Source: Bacteroidota bacterium | Lineage (GTDB): Bacteria; Bacteroidota; Bacteroidia; Chitinophagales; UBA2359 | NCBI GenBank assembly: GCA_020631675.1 | Contig: JAHDGT010000118.1 | Coordinates: 1 to 10,852, forward strand | Length of the DNA stretch: 10,852 nt | Reading direction: 5' to 3' | Shown here: in pieces, positions 1-7,164 of the stretch | Layout of the letters: each line of letters begins with the position of its first letter | How positions within the stretch are numbered: position 1 is the stretch's first letter | The notes under the pieces: model-generated | What the model was told of the DNA's origin: nothing | The model's input: the letters and a program-made list of their open reading frames with translations, nothing else | The model's database searches: none | Position numbers and translations under genes: made by a program

Positions 1-315
1 CTTTTGGCCTTCACCACGGCTTCATTTTTGATCAATGTGTATGGGCATTTGGGTTTTGAAGTAGCCCCGAAATGGTTCCGCCACAGCTTCTTATTCCAGC
101 TTTTCAACACCTCGGTACACCATAATTTGCACCATTCTCAATTCAAGGGCAATTACGGTTTGTACTTCAGGGTGTGGGATCGCATCATGGGCACTGAAAA
201 CCCGAATTACGTTCAAGAGTACGATCGCATCCAAGCGCGTAGATTTGGTGAGAAGCCAACCGTTCAAACAGTCAATGAGCCACTTGTCGTTTCTACTACC
301 AGTACGGGTTCATAA
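1..315 (+). CDS. sterol desaturase / fatty acid hydroxylase family protein, C-terminal part
   Basis: The 5' end lies outside the window; 104 codons remain, ending in TAA at 313-315. The visible part carries the third histidine cluster of the fatty acid hydroxylase superfamily (HHNLHHSQ), followed by the usual tail with FKGNYGLYFRVWDRIMGT. In this family, three histidine clusters hold a di-iron centre that hydroxylates or desaturates a lipid in the membrane. The segment before the cluster (VAPKWFRHSFLFQLFNTSVHH) resembles the region just before the last His box in bacterial members. The final ~30 residues are polar and look family-variable. The substrate cannot be told from this fragment. The gene converges on the nucleotidyltransferase gene with 36 nt between the stops and no clear terminator hairpin there. 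A TTG at 4-6 is only an internal codon, because the frame is open to the window edge. Confidence 0.88.
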   Translation, partial: LLAFTTASFLINVYGHLGFEVAPKWFRHSFLFQLFNTSVHHNLHHSQFKGNYGLYFRVWDRIMGTENPNYVQEYDRIQARRFGEKPTVQTVNEPLVVSTTSTGS

Positions 316-351
316 CCAACCACTACTATCCCTCGCAGAAGTACTGTCGAA

Positions 352-960
352 TCAAATCAATTCCAACCAATCATGTTCAGGGTGGCTGTCGGCAATAGCT
401 TGTCGCAGCCACCCTTTACTATGGTCAGAAAGGTGGGGGAGGAGCTGCTGTAGATCCGCACGATCTTTGGGCTTGTCGATCTTGGCTTTATAGAGCAGCA
501 CCACTTCCGGGCAAAGAATGGGTATGCCTATTTTGCTGTCAATGATTAAGCGATCAATAGGGTAGGTGACATTCGGATTACGTCTGAAATGCCAATGTGC
601 CTGACTCATTTCGTTCAACAGGATCTCTAAAGAGGTGATCTGATCGTGATCAGCTTGGGCGAATACTTGCATTTGCTTTTGGATAAGTGTCGCATGTATT
701 TCGTGTACCGGAAGCCTTAAAAAAATACCTTCTTCCCAGCGGTGAAAAGTCCCCTTGCGCACATAGCGGAAGTGCCAGTTTTGGCTGCCCAAAAATCCTT
801 GAAGGAGTTGTTGTTGTTCACGAGGGATCGCTATCTCTATATCTTGATGTTCACGAGTTATACGATCCAGATATAGATCTACCGCCCAGCCGCCGGCAAT
901 ACACCATGTGCCAGTGTAGTTCGCAAGCAACTCATTTATAGCTTGAGCAAGAGAGAACAA
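352..960 (-). CDS. nucleotidyltransferase, aminoglycoside/lincosamide adenylyltransferase-like
   Basis: A 202-residue protein of the MNT/ANT(2'')-like nucleotidyltransferase group. Residues 23-28 read GGWAVD, followed by R33, R36, H38 and an acidic pair D40-I-E42, matching the GGW-x-hD...R-x-x-R-x-H-x-D-h-[DE] signature that binds Mg-NTP. A C-terminal block with P151, E152, K158 and KDRADLQQLLPHL (165-177) also fits the family. Known relatives adenylylate antibiotics, but most chromosomal members have no known substrate, so resistance is not implied. The start is taken as TTG at 960-958: a TAA stop lies three codons upstream in frame, the next Met is past residue 115, and the catalytic motif starts at residue 23. 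There is no Shine-Dalgarno sequence. It lies downstream of the signalling operon but is separated from it by a long palindromic element, so it is probably transcribed on its own or by read-through. Confidence 0.8.
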   Translation of the reverse strand: MFSLAQAINELLANYTGTWCIAGGWAVDLYLDRITREHQDIEIAIPREQQQLLQGFLGSQNWHFRYVRKGTFHRWEEGIFLRLPVHEIHATLIQKQMQVFAQADHDQITSLEILLNEMSQAHWHFRRNPNVTYPIDRLIIDSKIGIPILCPEVVLLYKAKIDKPKDRADLQQLLPHLSDHSKGWLRQAIADSHPEHDWLELI

Positions 961-977
961 GAGAGTTTACTGTTTAT

Positions 978-1141
978 GAGGTAGTTTAAAGTTATTTTCT
1001 CGACCTTACCTCTAAGTCATTGATTCCGAATACTTCAGCTTTTTTTCGCCCCGTACTTTTCAAGTACGAAACTCAAAAAGAGCTTCGTCTTCAAAATCAA
1101 GCACTTAGACGCGGTTCAGATGAAAAACTTTAAACTACCTC
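978..1141. repeat. long imperfect palindrome with perfect 16-bp terminal arms (MITE-like or repeat element)
   Basis: The left arm GAGGTAGTTTAAAGTT (978-993) is the exact reverse complement of the right arm (1126-1141). Similarity continues inward with mismatches; for example TCTAAGT and TTGATT recur in both arms. At the very centre sits a small hairpin, CGTACTT (1052-1058), loop TTC, AAGTACG (1062-1068). A further exact copy of the arm occurs at 7146-7161, so this is a repeat family rather than a simple terminator. The outermost base of the right arm is also the last base of the hybrid kinase TAG stop. Transcribed from the minus strand it would fold into one long hairpin and could end the kinase operon. 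No ORF of useful length and no clear target-site duplication were seen. Confidence 0.7.
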
Positions 1142-3423
1142 TATACATTAAGATCCGGGAAAGCCGTTTCGAGCTGACCCACCAATGTCTGGCAGTTAGC
1201 TTTGATGATTTTACAAAGGATCGCGAACTTTTTAATGGATTTTTTCTGTACGGCCTCTTCTGCCATTCTGCAAATATTCATCAGCGGCTCACTACCCATA
1301 TGCATACCTGAAGATATTAAAGAGTGCGCCATGCGCTCTAGCTCCGTATAATTTTCAGTTTCGATCCAAGTGTCAATGTTCGCAACAGAATCTCTGAAAT
1401 AGTCTAAAGAGTGTTGCACCATTTCCTCTATAAAGGACTCGTTTTTAATTTTTCCTCTCAAGTGTTTCAGATCATACAATAAAGCAGTAGAAGGCGATGT
1501 GTCAACCGTGCGAGCACTTTCGATCAGCTCATATAAGGTTTCGTATTTGTAGGGCTTTAATAAATTAGCATGGATCTTCCCCTGTACCTCTTTGGTCAAT
1601 AATCCGGTTTCCTCAGAAGCGGAAAGAACAATGATCGGAATATTAGAACGCATATTGTCCCGAACGATATTGATCGTATCCCTACCATTCAAAATGGGCA
1701 TGTTCATATCCAATAGGATCAGGTTCACGTCTTTATTCTCACGTAGCTCATCCAGTACGTAGATGCCATCTTGTAGCAAGACCGTTTTTGCTCCTTGCTT
1801 ACTCAGTACATTACCCAATATTTTTCGATTCAGTACATTATCATCTACGATCATAATGTGCGCATCTTCTAAGTTGTAATTAGATTCTAGGGTCGGAGCA
1901 TTATCGGCGTCATTTACTTTTTTCAGGGTAAGCTCAAAGGAGAAGCGAGTACCCACCCCAAGCTCACTATCTACGTGTAGCTTACTATCAAATAGACTGA
2001 TCAGATTATTGACAATATAGAGCCCTAAGCCAGTACCCACTTCGGTATGTCGCTTATAGCTGTCAAGTTGTTTGTATTTGTTGAAAATGAGTGGAATATC
2101 CTCCTCTCTGATACCAATACCGGTATCCTGTACTTCAAAACGCACCACGTACCTTTCAGGTAGATCTTCTATCACATTCACACCGACAGTTATTGAGCCA
2201 CTGTCCGTGAATTTCACCGCATTAGAGATCAGATTGACAATGATCTGGTTCAGGCGGGTGATATCTGTCTCTATATCTGTGGTGATCTGCTCGTCGAACG
2301 TGATTTTCAGCTCTAACTCCTTGCTCTCTGCTATATGCACGAAAGGGGTGACACTATTTTCTATGAATTCTTTTAGGTTGACCTGCGCTTTGAACAGCTC
2401 AATGCCCCCCTTTTCAATTTTAGAAAGATCCAGCACATCATTGATCAAGGCAAGCAATAAGCCTGTCGAGTTCTTAATTGCTTCCACATACTCCAATTGG
2501 GTCTTATTCAGCGCACTATTGGATAATAGATCAGCCAAACCGATAATAGAGGTGATCGGTGTGCGGATCTCATGACTCATGGTAGCCAAAAATTGCTGTT
2601 CTACTTTTTTTGCCTTGTCCGCATCGGCGATCGCATTGATGAGTAGCTTTTCTTCGTGCTTCTTTTCAGTGATATCTTTAATGAAAGCCGCGATCTTCTT
2701 TTTGTGCTTGCTTTTCCCACGATAAACAGTCAAGAAACTCATTTCCACCCACACGTCTTTATCCGTATAGAGGTGTCTGAGCTTGAGTTCGACCGACTCA
2801 TTCAAGCTATTAGTGATCAGCTTTTTAATCGATAAGGCATAATTGATATTGCCATTCAAATCGATCATTCTAGCGATGGTCACTTTTTCTGGTGAACCAA
2901 GAGGGGCGAAGATCTGCTCAAAGCTCTTGTTCCAGAAAGTAGGCTGTAATCCGAAAATTTTATCGCTATAGTCAAAAATCGCAATGGCATCATTAGAGTG
3001 AATGATTGCTGATTCTAATTGTTGTATGCGACTTTTACTTTCGTATTTAGCGATCACTTGTTCTATACGAAGGGGTAAAAAGTTCAGATAGTCGTGCTCC
3101 ACGTCTTTGACGATGTAATCATATACATCCACCTTCATAGCACGTACAGCCACTTCCTGATTACCCGCTCCAGTAACGAAAATAACCGGTATATCATCAA
3201 TATGACCAACCAGATCGAAAAAGTCCCCGTCAGGTAATTCATAGTCGGCAATGATCACATCGAACACCTGGTCCAGCAATAGCTGCTTGGTGGTGGCGAT
3301 GGTATTAGAAACGGTTAAATCATACGGCAGGCTCCTTGACTTGATCGTTTTCTCGAACGCCAATTGATCGACGGCATCATCCTCGATGAAAAGTAATTTT
3401 ATAGTAGCTGGAGGATTATTCAT
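1141..3423 (-). CDS. hybrid sensor histidine kinase, REC-PAS-HisKA-HATPase-REC-HPt
   Basis: A soluble 760-residue multi-step phosphorelay protein, the last gene of the five-gene operon (19 nt after the preceding stop). Domains: receiver 1 (~7-125; acidic E14/D15/D16, phospho-acceptor D60, T84, K106), PAS with its C-terminal cap (~138-255), HisKA (TMSHEIRTPI, H284), HATPase_c (~385-500; N-box N397/N401, DTGIGI at 433-438, GTGLGL at 463-468), receiver 2 (~521-637; D527/D528, D572, S601, K623) and an HPt domain (~650-755; AHSL with H700, G710). It therefore holds every site for an internal His-Asp-His relay plus an extra N-terminal receiver that can accept phosphate from another kinase, perhaps those upstream. 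No transmembrane segment is evident. The usual Lys three residues after the HPt histidine is Ile703. The ATG at 3423 fits the receiver start. The stop overlaps a repeat element. Confidence 0.95.
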   Translation of the reverse strand: MNNPPATIKLLFIEDDAVDQLAFEKTIKSRSLPYDLTVSNTIATTKQLLLDQVFDVIIADYELPDGDFFDLVGHIDDIPVIFVTGAGNQEVAVRAMKVDVYDYIVKDVEHDYLNFLPLRIEQVIAKYESKSRIQQLESAIIHSNDAIAIFDYSDKIFGLQPTFWNKSFEQIFAPLGSPEKVTIARMIDLNGNINYALSIKKLITNSLNESVELKLRHLYTDKDVWVEMSFLTVYRGKSKHKKKIAAFIKDITEKKHEEKLLINAIADADKAKKVEQQFLATMSHEIRTPITSIIGLADLLSNSALNKTQLEYVEAIKNSTGLLLALINDVLDLSKIEKGGIELFKAQVNLKEFIENSVTPFVHIAESKELELKITFDEQITTDIETDITRLNQIIVNLISNAVKFTDSGSITVGVNVIEDLPERYVVRFEVQDTGIGIREEDIPLIFNKYKQLDSYKRHTEVGTGLGLYIVNNLISLFDSKLHVDSELGVGTRFSFELTLKKVNDADNAPTLESNYNLEDAHIMIVDDNVLNRKILGNVLSKQGAKTVLLQDGIYVLDELRENKDVNLILLDMNMPILNGRDTINIVRDNMRSNIPIIVLSASEETGLLTKEVQGKIHANLLKPYKYETLYELIESARTVDTSPSTALLYDLKHLRGKIKNESFIEEMVQHSLDYFRDSVANIDTWIETENYTELERMAHSLISSGMHMGSEPLMNICRMAEEAVQKKSIKKFAILCKIIKANCQTLVGQLETAFPDLNV

Positions 3424-3442
3424 GAGCGTGCTGTTTGATGCT

Positions 3443-4447
3443 CTAACGAATCGGAAAAGATAGGCGAACTTGGGTTCCTATGTTTTCTTCAGATTTGATC
3501 TGGATGTCTCCGTTAGATACCCGCATGATCTTATTAGCAAGGGTGAGACCAAAACCTAGGGAATGTTTGATTTTGGTATGCTTGAAGAAGATATCAAATA
3601 CTCGGTCGATGACTTTAGGGGGGATGCCGTCACCATTATCTTCTAATGTAACAATCTTATTAATATCTGTGCTAATAAAGTTGATGATTATTTTTTTCGA
3701 GGGTTTAGTGTTATGAGTAATGGCATTAGAAATCAGCTGTTCAAACAACTGTGTAGCTAGTCGTTTGTCTATGAACAGCTTACAGTCATGATCAGGCAAA
3801 TGATAGCTGAACTCAGGATGCTGTTCCTGGTGTTTTTCCAGAACACCCTTCAACAAGGGCTTTATGGCTATCCATTTGGGCGAAAAGCTCAACCTACCCA
3901 CTCTGGAGTAAACCAATATCGCTTGAATGAGATCATTCAGCTGCTTGGTCTTTTCTTGTAAGAGTGAAATCGTTTCCTGCTGCTCTTCGTCTAGCAAGGA
4001 TTTGAAATCATCAACCAGCCATTGAGAAAGTGTAGTAATGCCCCTGACCGGAGCTGTTAGATCATGTGAGATGCTATAAATGAACTGCTCAAGTTCTTTT
4101 CGCTGTTGCTGGTTTTTCTTGAAAAGCTCAGTCCAGCTGGTCAAAGGTCGAAAAAGGAAAAGAAACTGTTCTTTGGGTAGAGGGATGGATTTGATTTGAA
4201 AGAGCAGTTCATGGAGCTGTTTGTGCCGCAGCGTGTAGACAGCATCAGTGGATGATAAGCACTTATGAGCCGATTCCCTGTTTAAATCGACGAAAATCTC
4301 ATCAATTTTTTCAGGTCGATCAGTAGAACCATCGAGTTGAAGAAATGATAGGGCCTGCTCGTTCATGTCAAGAATTTCACCTTGCGCATCAACGATCAAG
4401 TAAGCAGTTGAGAAATCAAGCTCAGGAAAGCCTATCAATTGGTTCAT
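3443..4447 (-). CDS. soluble sensor histidine kinase with PAS-like N-terminus
   Basis: 334 residues. The N-terminus (~10-100) looks like a divergent PAS domain (YLIVDAQGEILDMNEQALSFL). A short helical linker follows (~104-122), then a phytochrome-type HisKA (FIYSISHDLTAPVRGI, H128) with the family hallmark LVYSRVGR (178-185). HATPase_c spans ~195-334, with N-box N241, DNGDGIP (270-276) and SLGFGL (296-301). The last box lacks the usual first glycine but keeps G298 and G300. It is probably an active kinase that passes phosphate to the adjacent response regulator or to the N-terminal receiver of the hybrid kinase. The HisKA region is clearly paralogous to that of the kinase two genes upstream (for example SHDL.AP.R.I..LS.WL). 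It starts at ATG 4447, 9 nt after the response regulator stop, with no Shine-Dalgarno sequence. No membrane segments. Confidence 0.92.
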   Translation of the reverse strand: MNQLIGFPELDFSTAYLIVDAQGEILDMNEQALSFLQLDGSTDRPEKIDEIFVDLNRESAHKCLSSTDAVYTLRHKQLHELLFQIKSIPLPKEQFLFLFRPLTSWTELFKKNQQQRKELEQFIYSISHDLTAPVRGITTLSQWLVDDFKSLLDEEQQETISLLQEKTKQLNDLIQAILVYSRVGRLSFSPKWIAIKPLLKGVLEKHQEQHPEFSYHLPDHDCKLFIDKRLATQLFEQLISNAITHNTKPSKKIIINFISTDINKIVTLEDNGDGIPPKVIDRVFDIFFKHTKIKHSLGFGLTLANKIMRVSNGDIQIKSEENIGTQVRLSFPIR

Positions 4448-4456
4448 GGAAGTTGA

Positions 4457-4870
4457 TCAAGCAGGGAATTGACTGATAGACCAATAGTTCTGTATGGTCT
4501 GCATAAGCTTGATGAATTGCTCATAGTCTACAGGCTTGATCATATAGCCCGCAGCATGCAAATCGAAACTCTTATAGCGGTCTTGATCTTCCTGAGAAGT
4601 GGTAAGAATGATGACAGGTATACGTCTGTATCTGTCATCCCCCTTCACCTTTTCCAAAAACTCAAGCCCATTCATTCTAGGCATATTGATGTCTAAGAAA
4701 ATGATGGCAGGTAAGGTTTCTGCCTTATCTAAGTACACTAGGGCCTCCTCACCATTTTCCGTAACATCAATTCTATTGCTAATGCCTACTTCTCGAACAG
4801 CACGCTTTACGGTGATCGCATCTACTTTGTCGTCTTCGACCAGTAAGATTTGGTTATTGTTCGCTATCAT
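4457..4870 (-). CDS. single-domain response regulator, Rcp1/CheY-like
   Basis: 137 residues forming one receiver domain and nothing else. The acidic pocket is E12/D13/D14, the phospho-acceptor is D60 in FLDINMPRMNGLEFL, the switch Thr is T90 in ILTTS, and the conserved Lys is K112 (IKPVD). The insert GDDRYRRIPVIILTTSQEDQD and the tail resemble Rcp1-type regulators, which partner phytochrome-type histidine kinases. It has no DNA-binding or enzymatic output domain, so it must act by protein contact or as a phosphate shuttle in the relay. The gene sits between two paralogous kinases, with gaps of 10 nt upstream and 9 nt downstream, which suggests it is a common phosphate acceptor. The start ATG at 4870 is preceded by AAGAG close to the start, which is not a convincing Shine-Dalgarno sequence. 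Confidence 0.95.
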   Translation of the reverse strand: MIANNNQILLVEDDKVDAITVKRAVREVGISNRIDVTENGEEALVYLDKAETLPAIIFLDINMPRMNGLEFLEKVKGDDRYRRIPVIILTTSQEDQDRYKSFDLHAAGYMIKPVDYEQFIKLMQTIQNYWSISQFPA

Positions 4871-4880
4871 CTCTTGGCGG

Positions 4881-5753
4881 TTAGTTAAATTTGGGTATTG
4901 TAAAATAAAATGTAGTGCCTTGACCTTCTTCTGACTTCATCCAGATATCTCCTCCAAGAGTATCAAGGATCTTTTTCACAATGGTCAAGCCCACACCAGT
5001 ACCTTCTCGGTTATCTCTTGATGTAAGTGTTTGAAATATCATGAAAATCTTATCATGATATTGCTCCGGAATGCCAGGGCCGTTATCAGATACGGTAAAG
5101 GTGTGAAAGTCATTGGAAGTAGAACAAGCGATGTGTACTTCGGCAATGTCTTTATCATTGTGCTTTATCGCATTACCGATAAGATTTTGGAAAATCTGTC
5201 GTGTTTGAACTTCATTTGCCTTAATCGAAGGTAATGGATCGAGTACGATCTTCGCCTCTTTTCTGTGCATATCCACCAAATCTCCCACCAGATCATTCAG
5301 ATCTATGGTCGTTTGTATGGCTTCAACCCTGCCTATACGAGAATATTCCAGCACCCCTTCAATAAGCGAGTGCATTCGTCGGACCCTACCTTGCAAAAGA
5401 GACAAGTATTCTCGTCCTTCCTCGTCCAACTTATCCGAATAATCAGTAATCAGCCAGTCCGACAAAGATCCGATAGAACGAAGAGGTGCCTTGAGGTCAT
5501 GAGATACGATATAGGCGAATTCATCCAACTGCTTCAAAGACTTCTTCGTTAGCTCGCTTTCTATTTTGAGCTGATTAGCTGTCTCTTCAAGTTCTTGATA
5601 ACTGATGTCCATTGCCCTGTTCAATAGCACGCGATCCTCCTCATAATGGTCATAAGACCTACTGATCGCTTTGAAAAGCGCAGCCATATCAGAGGGGATC
5701 TCAGAAGGGTCTCCGAACTTTCTTTTTATCTGTCTGGTTAGTAGTCTATTCAT
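4881..5753 (-). CDS. soluble histidine kinase of the FIST/NosP-associated type
   Basis: 290 residues. The N-terminus (1-75) has no PAS, HAMP or membrane segment. It is a helical region (FGDPSEIPSDMAALFKAISRSYDHYEEDR..LLNRAMDISYQEL), a module I associate with kinases encoded next to FIST genes, ending in a probable coiled coil. HisKA follows with FAYIVSHDLKAPLRSI (H85) and EYSRIGR (136-142). HATPase_c covers ~150-288, with N-box N190/N194, DNGPGIP (223-229) and GTGVGL (251-256). All catalytic boxes are intact. By analogy with NahK next to NosP and VpsS next to VpsV, the FIST protein encoded 18 nt upstream probably binds this kinase and controls its autophosphorylation. The likely phospho-acceptor is the single-domain regulator encoded 10 nt downstream. 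The partner assignment is inference from gene order and N-terminal resemblance. Confidence 0.93.
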   Translation of the reverse strand: MNRLLTRQIKRKFGDPSEIPSDMAALFKAISRSYDHYEEDRVLLNRAMDISYQELEETANQLKIESELTKKSLKQLDEFAYIVSHDLKAPLRSIGSLSDWLITDYSDKLDEEGREYLSLLQGRVRRMHSLIEGVLEYSRIGRVEAIQTTIDLNDLVGDLVDMHRKEAKIVLDPLPSIKANEVQTRQIFQNLIGNAIKHNDKDIAEVHIACSTSNDFHTFTVSDNGPGIPEQYHDKIFMIFQTLTSRDNREGTGVGLTIVKKILDTLGGDIWMKSEEGQGTTFYFTIPKFN

Positions 5754-5771
5754 AAATAAATGTGTGAGCGA

Positions 5772-6929
5772 TTATTGCTCACTAAAAAGTGTCACGGTCA
5801 TGGTTTGATTGTGTAGCTGGCAGCTTACCTCATCTGAGAAAGGAGCGATCTCACCATAAGAGTAAAATCCGATCTGCGGTATCTCCTCGCCAACTACCTG
5901 TGCAGTGCTTTCTACTTCATCTTCAACCAATTGATCCAATATTAGTTTACGGCCTACACAGCTAATGAGAATAGCTAGCTCCGGCTTAGAACCACCGAGC
6001 AAAGCACTGCTGTTTTCAGCAGCATCATGGGCAGCATCGATGATCTTCTCAAAATCAGCTTTCATCAATTGAACACTTGATCCTTCGGGCAGGTTGCCAG
6101 CAAAGGTCATGCTCTGATCCTCTTCGTTAACAGATAAAATGGTTCTTACTAAAGGCTTTTCCCCCTCTGCTAACTGTAAGTTCAAAGGGAATAATAATGC
6201 CGAAGCTGGTAGCTCTTTGGCCTTGTCACCCAAGTACTTCTTATAGAGTTCCAAAGCAGAAACGCCATCGATCTCATAAAGCACATTCCCTTCAGAGCGG
6301 GTTACTTTTCGTTTAGGACCAAATGCGTCCCATCCGCCTACTGAGCCATAGCCTATTTTCAGGTCTTCACTATAAAAACCAATACCGATCACATTTCCAG
6401 AACTTGGCGCTTCATTCCAACCAACAAGGGTTTTTTCGAAGCGTGCGCCATCACCAGCTAAACCTCCCGTAACAGAAACTTTATGGTCTAGGGCACTGTT
6501 TAGTCCCTCAACCAATTCACTTCCATTAATCAAGCCTCCATCAGAGAACACCATTACGTGTCTGAGCTTATCTTTCCCATTATTACTGCCTCTCAGTAAA
6601 CGCTTGGAAAGAACAGTACCTAAATTCGAACTACTAGAAAAATCAGCCGCATTCAGCTGTTCTATGAACAAGCTCGTCTTCTCAAAAGCGATAGCCGTTA
6701 GTGTGATCGAATCATCTTGAACACGTTGGCCAATGATCTCTCCTGATGTGCTACAACAGATAATATCAGCGCCATCGTAAAGCTTTTGAATCTCTTCAAA
6801 GCGTTTACTGTCTTCAAGAACAAATCTGTTACCGAATGCAAAGACAAGGTCTGCTTTTATAGTAGCAACATCAGTGGCTTCATTTTGCCAGCCTGTCTCT
6901 TTGCTCCAAGTTTTTTGCCGAACTTTCAT
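5772..6929 (-). CDS. FIST domain signal-transduction protein (FIST_N + FIST_C), possible NosP-like sensor
   Basis: 385 residues from the ATG at 6929. FIST_N covers ~26-215, including CSTSGEI (59-65) and TGGLAGD (154-160). FIST_C covers ~216-380, including ALELYKKYLG, LISCVGRK (321-328) and GFYSYGEIAPF (354-364). GGWDAFGPKRKVTRSEGN (198-215) is strongly family-typical. FIST proteins are cytosolic sensors first predicted to bind small ligands such as amino acids; members called NosP bind heme and nitric oxide and control a neighbouring kinase. Histidines at 124, 149, 301 and 373 could be considered as heme ligands, but the sequence alone does not decide this. It is the first gene of the five-gene operon. 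The frame stays open upstream to a TTG at 7046, adding 39 residues with no domain. I prefer the ATG because MKVRQKTW fits FIST N-termini and AAAGGGAAAA lies upstream. Confidence 0.92.
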   Translation of the reverse strand: MKVRQKTWSKETGWQNEATDVATIKADLVFAFGNRFVLEDSKRFEEIQKLYDGADIICCSTSGEIIGQRVQDDSITLTAIAFEKTSLFIEQLNAADFSSSSNLGTVLSKRLLRGSNNGKDKLRHVMVFSDGGLINGSELVEGLNSALDHKVSVTGGLAGDGARFEKTLVGWNEAPSSGNVIGIGFYSEDLKIGYGSVGGWDAFGPKRKVTRSEGNVLYEIDGVSALELYKKYLGDKAKELPASALLFPLNLQLAEGEKPLVRTILSVNEEDQSMTFAGNLPEGSSVQLMKADFEKIIDAAHDAAENSSALLGGSKPELAILISCVGRKLILDQLVEDEVESTAQVVGEEIPQIGFYSYGEIAPFSDEVSCQLHNQTMTVTLFSEQ

Positions 6930-7050
6930 AAGGTATTTTCCCTTTTGGGTAAACGTGAGTAGTTTTAAATGGAATGGTCTGTCTTGCTGGGGTTTCTTGT
7001 CAAGAAATGGGTTGATTCCTTGGTTTTTTTTAAAATCTGTCCACAAATCA

Positions 7051-7078
7051 GATGTAGTTCATCTTGATTAATTGTCAA
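7051..7078 (-). promoter_or_regulatory. possible promoter for the FIST operon (weak)
   Basis: On the minus strand, TTGACA (7078-7073) and TACATC (7056-7051) are 16 nt apart, resembling -35/-10 boxes. Transcription from here would start near 7044 and leave a ~115-nt leader before the ATG at 6929, which argues against the TTG at 7046 as the start codon. The -35 region TTGACAATTAATCA happens to match that of the E. coli trp promoter. Bacteroidota sigma factors prefer TTTG/TAnnTTTG, which is not seen here, so support is weak. Confidence 0.18.
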
Positions 7079-7145
7079 CATAACAATAAAAACCAAAAGT
7101 GTACCATTTATTAATATAAAGCCTAAGCTTGATTAGCAATAGAGC

Positions 7146-7164
7146 AACTTTAAACTACCTCATA
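7146..7164. repeat. third copy of the repeat-element arm
   Basis: AACTTTAAACTACCTCATA here is the exact reverse complement of 975-993 over 19 bp, and matches 1126-1141 over 16 bp. No facing partner arm was found within ~170 bp on the FIST side. It may mark one end of a longer or decayed member of the family extending rightwards into the 7165-7520 spacer. Confidence 0.6.

Noticed and set aside
1120..1311. 63-codon plus-strand ORF starting in the palindromic element
   Set aside because: It is antisense to the end of the hybrid kinase, whose HPt domain is well supported; no family resemblance.
2072..2575. 167-codon plus-strand ORF
   Set aside because: It is antisense to the HisKA/HATPase core of the hybrid kinase, where every conserved box is on the minus strand; Ser/Ile-rich shadow composition.
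6930..7046. TTG start for the FIST protein at 7046
   Set aside because: The added 39 residues show no domain, and the ATG at 6929 fits the FIST N-terminus; kept only as an alternative.
7062..7078. True trp promoter or trp operator
   Set aside because: Only the -35 side matches E. coli; no trp gene or operator dyad is present, and Bacteroidota promoters differ.
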